DNA of 64,000 nucleotides from Flaccisagitta enflata (taxonomy: Eukaryota; Chaetognatha; Sagittoidea; Aphragmophora): positions 60,264,001 through 60,328,000 of the forward strand of contig OZ231126.1 of the NCBI GenBank assembly GCA_965153355.1. The letters are read 5' to 3'. The translations under genes and the position numbers were made by a program. Below the pieces are notes generated by a model, which saw only the letters and a list, made by a program, of their open reading frames with translations, searched no databases and was not told the origin of the DNA. Shown here piece after piece: positions 56,839 through 64,000 of this stretch. How positions within the stretch are numbered: the stretch's first letter is position 1; every line of letters starts with the position of its first letter.

Positions 56839-57150
56839 ATCGAAACGCTTTCTCTCGTCCTCTCATTTTTGATGGATAGAACTAGGGGGGCGAATTCTTC
56901 CAGAGGCGGTGGGATCGGTGAGGCGCTAGATTAGGAGGCGCTGGATTCCAGGCGTTGGATTCCGAGGCTAAGGATTCGAGGCGAATTCGTCGGTTTACCA
57001 ACTTTTCTATTTGCAAATTGAAGTACTGACATTTTCTCCATTTCAACTTGTCGAAATGGCAGTTTTATGTTGCTGGATTTATTCCAAGCATGGAGGATTC
57101 GATGACAAATTTTATTTGTGAATTTCAATCATTAACAGTTTTATCATTTC

Positions 57151-57220
57151 CACCTTGAGGAATCGAACCCCCATCCTTTAATCCAAAACCCAGTGCTGTA
57201 ACCACCAAGCCACCAAGGCA
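57151..57220 (-). mobile_element. tRNA-derived SINE-like head
   Basis: Read on the minus strand, it has an A-box TGGCTTGGTGG and a perfect B-box GGTTCGATTCC. TGCCTTG and CAAGGTG at its ends can pair over seven bases with two wobbles. The anticodon arm does not pair, so a tRNA pseudogene or SINE head is favoured. Positions 57,300-57,850 hold nothing recognised. Confidence 0.6.
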
Positions 57221-57849
57221 CACCAGTGATTGGGAGGCTCAAAAAATAAATCAACTCCTTCCATAATACAGATCTGCAGTGCTGCTGCTTATTTTGCTGG
57301 ATTCCATGGTGATAAAAGATGCTCAAAAAAATGGCCGACCAAGCTTTTCTGGGCTATAAATTTTTTGCAAATTTAAGCATTTTTTCAAAACAAAAATAAA
57401 CAATGAAGTTTACTCTTTTCTTTGGAATAAACTGATCTCGACTCTTCTGGGAGCTCATCTAAAGCCTTTTTCACCATAAAAATGTTTTGAAATTTTTTTC
57501 TTGGTTAGGTTTTAGACCTTTGAAAATTTGGCAAATTTTTGTTTGTTTGTTTGCATACCTAAACAAACACCGAGGGTCATGAAAGTCTCCACAAATGATG
57601 ATTGGACCGTCCTCTTTCCAACAAAAAAAACCGCAACTCTGTAGCTATCCTGGTTCAGCTTTTAATTTTTTTTTGGCCAGACGTTAGAACTTGCAATTTT
57701 CAGCTTTTTGTAAAATCAAATTCTTAAATTTTTATTCCCGATGAGAAAAACCTTTGATTCTGTTCAGTAACAGCTTGTTGAAAAGATGGAATCTTATTCA
57801 GAATGCATGCTTTCCCAACATTTGACTGTCTTCAAAGGGCCTACCCTTT

Positions 57850-60340
57850 CGATTCTTATAGGCTGCCAAAGAGAGAAAAGATAGTCTAAAGATAGTGTTT
57901 TCTCATTCCATCTTGATTCCCCAGTAGTCAAGAAATACTGTTATGGCAAGTAGCATATGAGCCATCCAGATCCAGCCTGTTGTGCATCAGAACTCATGAA
58001 CCAACTAGTTCTCCTCTAGTCTCTCCTGTCAACCATTGCACACATTGATAACACTGAATGAGGAGAGACCGTTAATCTCATTAGCATATTGCAGCTCTCC
58101 TAGTACCTGATAAGCAGCCATGCCAATGTCAGTTTCAGAGGCAGGTTATTTCATCTCGTTTAGGGAACTGGTCCACTAGTCCAACAATTGATGTAAAAAC
58201 AATTAGTGCGCAATGTTCTTGAAGCAACTAGATCAGTTGACAGCAACTGTAGTAGCATCCATTTAGCTCTTTACTGTTTGATTACTTGTTCAAAAATGAT
58301 AAAATTGTAATATCTTACACAACAAGAAAAGATGTAGTTTACGTGGTGAAACAGTGGAATTCTCTCGTGGGATACCTCTTTACATTTGATATGGTCAACT
58401 ATTTGACCCAGTAAGCATGATTATCTAAGATTTATGGAATGGAATCAACCAGTTGTTCCTCAGTCATGTGTTCAATCACTCTTTTCAGTCTATTCATGCA
58501 ACAACAGCTTTTTGAATGACAGAGTAAAGGGACTGATTAATTCATTAGCATATTGCAGCTCTATGTTATCCTGTCAAATGGCCTCCTGTTGTCATTTTGA
58601 TAGGTTTGTTGAATCAACCCATGGTGATCATTGGCCCATTTGTCTAATAACTAGCTCAGTCTATTCAATTATGCAATGTCCTTGGAGCAAGAATATCATT
58701 TTACGACTATCATGAGAGCATCTATTTGACTTCTTTAAGATTGGCTAAATCCCTTAATTCACAAGGTGTAAGAGTGAGTTCAGTTTTGCTAAAGTAAAGG
58801 AGCTATGTAGCTGCTTCTTACTTTAATTCATTCAGTACATTGCAATGAAATCTTATGCTTGATGAAAGCTGCAGTTGAACAGGTCAAATATTGAATATAA
58901 GTGAGTTCAAATCCATGATGTCCCAGTTAAAGATCTTTTCACTCATACTCTGATTGTTTTAAGTTGATATGCATTTTTTGAAAAATAAACTATCAAATAT
59001 ATTTGCATTTTTTCAAAATGAATGGCCAACACAATTGAGTTTGTCTTTAAAGATTAACATTCATCTTTAAATTTGTCTAACCACACTTGTAATATCTCTT
59101 AGTAAATATCAGTCACCTTAACCCTGAATCAAAATGATATCCACACTGTACTACAAGGAGAAAAAAATCTTTATTTTACCAAGATTTCAACCGTGAAAGT
59201 CGATGCTACAATATGCAAATGAGATGGTACATTGTTGAACAGAAAACAAAAAAGAGTAGTGATGTTCTGACTTCATTTGCATGAAGCAGTTACTTTCATT
59301 GAGATTGGTAGCTTACTGTTTCCATATCCATGGCACTAAGTTTTTTCCCTCAATGCTGCTGGCAGCCAAAATTGTCAATTTTTGAAATGACAAATATTAT
59401 ATCTTTACATGTGGGCTACATGAAAATTTTTAAGTAAAAGGGTATACATTTAGCCAAATGGTTGTGACTAAAATATGTATATCAAAAGCACAAAATCAAA
59501 TATTGGATATACTTACTAACAGAGGAAGAAGTCAATAAACATAACAGTTAAATGTGGCCTGTTGCATTTGCATGAACAAAAGGATTTAATCTTGCCTCTC
59601 ATCCACCACAATATTATCATCCCATTTCATCTATTTCAAGCAGCTATAGTACAGCGCTTTTCTTTTTTGCTTTTTCTTATTTGCATATTGATGTTTTTTT
59701 ATTTGCAAGCCCTCTTTGTTGCCGTTTCATGTTTTTTGTTCCAAGTTTGTATTAATCAAATGGCAATTATTCAAATCATTCCTCTAAGATGGTAGGCACA
59801 ATATGCATGTTAACAGCATAGATTCAAATGTGGTTCAATTACAAAATCTTTCATGGTTTAAGCAAATGGGTTAGATTAACTCTTGGTGCATATACTCAAT
59901 CAGCCATGTATATTTGATTTGTTTATCTATTCTTAAAAGTTAATGTTTTAAGAACATTTCTGTTGAGGATGATCTGGGCACCTCCTAATTTGCATATTGC
60001 TGTTGGCCCATTTTAAAGCTGTTATAGCTGAATTAAAGTCAATTTTTTCTATTTTGTCAATCAGGAAACATGAGATTACAATACATGAAATACTAAAGCA
60101 AAAAAAAAAAAAAAAAAATCTGAAAAATTTCAAAGCTATGAGTAAGATCTGGTTTGTAAAGTAGAGATCCTTGATTCAAAAATTGATGGCTTTGTTTCCA
60201 ATCAAACCTCTTTGATCAAATTTCATCTTTGACATGTTTCGCTTATATCTTTACATTATACAATTTTAGCCCACCACCAAAATACATTAGCAAAAGTAAG
60301 AAAATTGTGAATCCGGGATGCAGTATGTTCATCACAACCA
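57850..60340 (-). repeat. Octamer-bearing right arm of the outer giant element
   Basis: Reverse octamers or near-octamers with TATTGCAG-like continuation occur near 58,078, 58,545, 59,679 and 59,988. Exact ATTTGCAT also occurs at 59,001, 59,275 and 59,566, with one direct ATGCAAAT at 59,213. This corresponds to 35,060-36,660 of the inner copy. A poly-A tract lies at 60,099-60,118. No genes. Confidence 0.65.
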
Positions 60341-60349
60341 AGGTTAGCT

Positions 60350-60916
60350 TTGTTTGTCTGAAGGCAACATGGATGATTTAGAGGGGCTTGCCTTAACTTT
60401 TTTTAAATGTGGAATGACCTTGCTTAGCTTGACATGGACTGGGGGCTTGGCTTGGATCAGGAAGGATTGGCTTTGCTTGACTTGGGTTGGCTTGGCTTGG
60501 CTTGGCTTGGCTAAGTTAGATTGCATTGAGGAAGTGTCTTTGATTCAGAGGGTATTACTTGTTACATGTTTAGGACATGTAAGATGAATCTTTTGACTAC
60601 CAAGCTCTAGGCCTCCTCTCCTTTGTAAAAAAGCTGCAGCAAGAAAACAAAAGACAATTTAGTTTTCTTCAAAAACACTGGCGCAGCACTGACTAGGGAA
60701 ACTAGCCTTTTGTCCCGGGCTCTGTAGAAATTTTTCACCAGGAATTTGTTTATTTTGATTTTCTTTGCAATGGTGCATGGTAAAATTAAGATTCTTTCAC
60801 CAAACTGTTAGTTATGTTATCCGTTATCTTTTGTTATTTCATTGTTTTTTCCTAGGTGCCTTAACAAAAAAGCTAACTTATTAAAAACTGTCTCCAATTT
60901 TTATTTGAACACCCGT
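60350..60916 (+). repeat. Giant-element right-end domain (outer copy)
   Basis: It contains GGGCTTGGCTTGGATCAGG and a GGCTTGGCTTGGCTTGGCTA tandem (60,490-60,515). It then has AGCCTTTTGTCCCGG, TTGTTTATTTTGATTTTCTT and GGTAAAATTAAGATTCTTTC before the terminal inverted repeat. It is homologous to 36,670-37,433. Confidence 0.87.
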
Positions 60917-60918
60917 TA

Positions 60919-61351
60919 TGGAAACACATTTCCATATATTCTCGCAAAAATATCAATATTTTGAGAAATTTTTTAGGGAACATTGCTTAAAATCAAATTT
61001 GCAACAAAATTCTCACAGTATGTTCTGTAAAAATATCGCTTGTTTGGCCATTACTAGGGGCCGTCCCACATAGTTACCCTCCCTAGCAATGGACAAACGA
61101 GCGATATTCTTACAGAACATACTGTGGGAAAGTTGTTGCAAACTTGATTTTAAGCAATGTTGCCTGAAAAAAATTCTCAAAATACTGATGTTTTTGCGAG
61201 TGTACATGGAAATGTATTTCCATGGCAACCAGCCATCATGGGTAATAAAGCATCCTTTTATTAGTCCATATTCCAAATATCACTCCCCTGGCTTCATTAG
61301 TCTTTCCATAATACTTGCCCCCGTTAACTCAAGTCTAGACATAATCTACTG
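60919..61351. mobile_element. Right fragment of the foldback element split by the outer giant element
   Basis: It starts TGGAAACACATTTCC directly after the TA and continues through the palindrome to AATCTACTG plus TA (61,352-61,353). It is the missing remainder of 21,768-21,895. Confidence 0.92.
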
Positions 61352-61364
61352 TACCCAAATATTA

Positions 61365-61690
61365 ATAGTCGGCAAAGCGTTAGATGGTCAGTGGTACCCC
61401 CGCCCTGCCTAAGTAGATTGTGAATGAATTTGGAGGAGGGAGCAGGGCAGCGGCCCCAAAGGGGTCGATGACCTATGCTTTCACATATGCAGAAATTTCT
61501 CCTCCTCCTTCTTCTCCCTATTTTTCCCCTTCTCCGCCCCCCCCCCCTCACAAGTCTTGAGGCCCAATTCCCAACGTCAAGGCTCAAATCCTAGCCTGGA
61601 GGCCCAAATTCCAGTCTTGAGGACCAAATCCCTCAAGAATGGGATTTGGGCCTTGAGACTGGGATTTGGGCGTAGTGAGGGGGGTACGTA
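61365..61690 (+). mobile_element. Family D element
   Basis: It contains ATAGTCGGCAAAGCGTTAGA, TGGTCAGTGGTACCCCCGCC, GGGCAGCGGCCCCAAAGGGG and TCGATGACCTATGC. It then has pyrimidine-rich TCCTCCTCCTTCTTC and CAAATCCTAGCCTGGAGGCC-type units, which invert near 61,635. Confidence 0.8.
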
Positions 61691-61807
61691 GAGGGAGAAG
61701 GAGGAGGAGAAATTTCTGCACATGTGAAAGTCGCTCAATTCTCAGATTTGAGGCCTATGTCGCAGCCTTAAGGCCCAAATATCAGCCTTGTGGCCAAGAC
61801 GCTTTCA

Positions 61808-62052
61808 TTTACACCCCAAGGGTCAAAATATTTCTTATTGGGAAAAAAGTTGAAGTCAGTCTTTGACTTTTTGACATATATGAGAGCAACAGGGTTTTCA
61901 TTTTCTTATGGGAAAGTTGGGAATCTCCATTGACCAATTGGTCCCTCAAACAAAATCGATAGGATAAGTAAATTTGATAATTCTCTTTCATTTGGCGCCA
62001 AGCAGAATGCTCTATGACAAATATTTTTCGCGTTATGATTTTTTAAAGATTT
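61808..62052 (-). repeat. Dispersed repeat S, copy 2
   Basis: Reverse complement of 50-245, with substitutions and small indels. It has GAAGTCAGTCTTTGACTTTT, CATTTTCTTATGGGAAA, AGCAGAATGCTCTATGACAA and CGCGTTATGATTTTTT. Confidence 0.75.
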
Positions 62053-62572
62053 TTTTACAAAAAACTTAGAAGGAATTTTTTTAAAATTTTGTATAGGATC
62101 AATAAAGGAGTGTATTTATGTTTTCTTGAGCATGCAAATACAAAAAACGTGTTTATGAGCTGCTGCTCATCTGTAAGGGCGTTCTTGAGCATTTTAGCTC
62201 ATTTAGCTCGCTTAGCTCATTCTCACTACTGTCTGACAGCCGATCCAGAGTAAGAATGATATTATTCTGGGTTTTTTTGCAGTTTTGCCGATTTCATATG
62301 TGTACAATACAAGAACAATCTTTCCTGTAGCGCTTTTTGAAAAAAAATTGAGTTTTCACCTACAGGAAAGGTGGTGGTAATGCAGATTCTTGTGAGTTGT
62401 ATCGACTCATTTTTTTATTCCATACTGTTATTCTATGCAAAATTTCCTTTCATTTGATAGGTCACAGTATAGGGTTTAATAGAGAAATAAAGTTTTCATA
62501 TTTTGAGCTACCGTTACTTTTTTGAAACGGTGACATAAAAAATGAAAATTTGAATTCTTTGCGTAAGTATTA

Positions 62573-63116
62573 GCTTGTACTGAAATGACAATAAACAATA
62601 AAATCAGAACTCCACAAGTAGTTCTTATTGTGGGGCTGTCCTGGGCTTCCAATGACATCACTTTTGGACTGAAAAAATTGCATCTTGCTATCCGCGCCTT
62701 ACCTTGAATTTTCCTTCAGCCTATGGGAAACCAAAAATTTCAAAGTGCTTAAATCTCTGATTTTACTGCAAAACTTACCTTTCTCTTTTATTGATATGTA
62801 GAATCGCCGAACTAACCTTTTCTTAGATCTTTAAGATGAATTTTGACTATGATCCCGAAGGAATATTGAAAAAAGGAAAGCACTTTCAATTAAAAGTTTT
62901 TTCTGCAGATTTCAAATCTGCAGTCAAAACAGAGATTTAAGCACTTTGAAATTTTTGGTTTCCCATAGGCTGAAGGAAAATTCAAGGTAAGGCGCAGACA
63001 GCAAGATGCAAATTTTTCAGGCCAAAAATGATGCCATTAGAAGCCCAAGACAGCCCCACAACAAGAACTACTTGTACAATTCAGATTTTATTGCTTTTAG
63101 TTATTTAGGTACAAGC
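62573..63116. mobile_element. Nested TA-flanked foldback element of 544 bp
   Basis: The left end is GCTTGTAC and the right end GTACAAGC, with TA outside. The arms are complementary over most of the length: GCCTATGGGAAACCAAAAAT with ATTTTTGGTTTCCCATAGGC, and TTGTGGGGCTGTC with GACAGCCCCACAA. The centre is near 62,845. It is inserted in the middle of F2. Confidence 0.9.
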
Positions 63117-63299
63117 TAGTAAGTATAGAGTGCGACCTATCAAATGAAAGGGAATTTCGCCTAGACTAACAATATAGAATCCAAAATTGAGTCAACACAT
63201 CCCAGTAGAATCTGCATTGAAAATGGTTCTAATTTTTTCTGATTTTGAGAATTTTTCAAATGCACTCCAGGGAAGATTTCCCTTTCAATTGTTCTTGTA

Positions 63300-63905
63300 A
63301 CAGGATGAGCAAAAAATTTTGCACAACTCTGATAAAGTAATGAAAAATAATGCAATATAGAGCAAATACCATCATGATATGAACTGAATACTTAATTTTA
63401 GTAATCAAGAATACTAATGAACCAATACAATTGACTATAGGCTATATATATGGTCTAGAAAATGAAATATTATCATGGTCACATACTGTCAATGTGCCAT
63501 GATTTTGACTGTTCCCTTTATGAAGTGGTATGATTATTTTTTTCATTTTGTGAGATATATCTAAGCCCCTTGACCCAATTATCAATTGTTATGACCATCT
63601 GACATCAAGGTTACATGTTGTGTATGACAATTACTTGTAGGGAATGCCAAGCAGGCGAAAAACACTAGACTGAGTAAAGTTTCCATCTCTCTAAATTTGG
63701 CCGGTAAAATCATGCAAAATCTGTCTGTGCGGTTCAACTTTGATGCCTCCCAATGGAAACAGAAATTGGAAAAGTGAATGATGGCCCATGCTACTGTCCA
63801 GTAGGACTAATTGTGGGGTTATGGTTCAATTTTCATATTATCAGGGCACCTAGAAGTGCTGATTCTATACCCATATGTTTTTGCAAAATTTTTTGCTCAC
63901 CCTGT
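63300..63905. mobile_element. Nested TA-flanked MITE of 606 bp
   Basis: The ends ACAGGATGAGCAAAAAATTT and AAATTTTTTGCTCACCCTGT match with one mismatch, and TA lies outside both. Removing it restores GTTCTTGTATTGTACAC. This is the exact complement of the opposite F2 arm at about 62,303-62,319, giving an internal control for the insertion. Confidence 0.93.
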
Positions 63906-64000
63906 TATTGTACACACATGAAATTAGCAAAAATGCAAAAACATGTTGTTCTTTCCCTGGATTTGCTGTCAGACAGTAGTGGTCTATTCTTTCTGATTTC

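Larger units (their letters stand above)
53712..56999. mobile_element. 3.29 kb inverted-repeat element with 8-bp duplication and minisatellite ends
   Basis: AACTTTTC lies directly outside both ends (53,704-53,711 and 57,000-57,007). The ends GGTTGGGTGACGAATTCGCC and the complement of GGTAAACCGACGAATTCGCC match. They continue into inverted, degenerate tandems of ATTCGCCTCTCCC type (53,725-53,828; reverse at 56,885-56,990). An 8-bp duplication is typical of hAT-like transposases (general knowledge), but no transposase was seen. The interior holds ATC microsatellites, family B and C pieces, a (CA)n tract and a MITE. Confidence 0.78.
21896..60916 (+). mobile_element. Outer giant TIR element (about 39.0 kb), non-autonomous
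   Basis: The left end reads ACGGGTGTTCGAATAAAA. The right end is the complement of ACGGGTGTTCAAATAAAA; the terminal 22 bp match with two mismatches. TA flanks both ends. The surrounding foldback element is restored exactly when the element is removed, which supports one insertion event. It shares terminal and internal domains with the nested copy at 24,649-37,433. Inside are octamer-rich arms, unit A repeats, domain X and a central palindrome. Later insertions include a 3.3 kb element and several MITEs. No transposase-like ORF was found. The TA target suggests a Tc1/mariner-like integration mechanism, but that is inference. Confidence 0.8.
62229..63976. mobile_element. TA-flanked foldback element F2 containing two nested elements
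   Basis: The ends CTGTCTGACAGC and GCTGTCAGACAG are perfect complements, with TA outside both. Arms match F1 (CCTTTCATTTGATAGGTC and its complement, AATGCAGATTC and its complement). Removing the two nested elements (62,573-63,116 and 63,300-63,905) leaves about 594 bp. Confidence 0.85.

Noticed and set aside
21896-60916. Maverick/Polinton or giant virus-derived element as an explanation for the large inverted-repeat unit
   Set aside because: No polymerase, integrase, ATPase or capsid-like frame was seen. The target duplication is TA and not 6 bp, and the content is repeat-derived.

Overview
This is a repeat-saturated, low-gene eukaryotic window. There is no bacterial-style gene packing and no ORF with convincing long coding character. 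It holds long microsatellites, minisatellites, many small inverted-repeat transposons with TA target duplications, and TTAGGG-type interstitial telomere-like tracts. This fits an invertebrate metazoan-like nuclear genome; I cannot name the species. Most long open frames are translations of simple repeats (TC/GA, CA/GT, ATC, AAC, or the CATGTCTC satellite) and are not genes.

Layout. 1-21.8 kb is a mosaic of nested inverted-repeat elements, hairpin-ended dispersed repeats (called family B here) and expanded tandem arrays. The arrays include a 1.6 kb 21-bp minisatellite at 10.65-12.3 kb and a stacked minisatellite block at 13.9-15.65 kb. A few minus-strand patches at 1.9-2.1, 3.45-3.73, 7.67-7.99 and 10.26-10.47 kb look like exons or decayed exons of unrecognised genes.

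21,896-60,916 reads as one very large terminal-inverted-repeat element (outer giant element, about 39 kb) inserted at a TA inside a 561-bp foldback transposon. The two halves of that foldback lie at 21,768-21,895 and 60,919-61,351, and joined they match an intact copy at 52,835-53,397. Nested within it, in the same orientation, is a second member of the same family (inner giant element, 24,649-37,433, 12,785 bp). The inner copy has a perfect 25-bp terminal inverted repeat and sits at a TA inside a tandem repeat unit (unit A) that is again reconstituted by joining the flanks. The two copies share a left end of about 550 bp, an octamer-rich left arm, unit A copies, a domain X, an octamer-rich right arm and a GGCTT-rich right end of about 0.5-0.75 kb.

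The giant elements carry dozens of exact ATGCAAAT octamers, mostly direct in the left half and mostly inverted in the right half. The outer element is centred on a palindrome of about 6.7 kb (42.36-49.07 kb) built from CATGTCTC-type satellite with telomere-like cassettes. After subtracting later insertions, its two halves are about 7.2 and 7.4 kb, so it resembles a giant hairpin. No transposase or other coding sequence was found in either copy, so both look non-autonomous.

61-64 kb returns to small nested foldback elements, one of which (62,229-63,976) contains two further TA-flanked elements. Letters for repeat families (A, B, C, D, F, G, K, S, X) are labels invented for this report.
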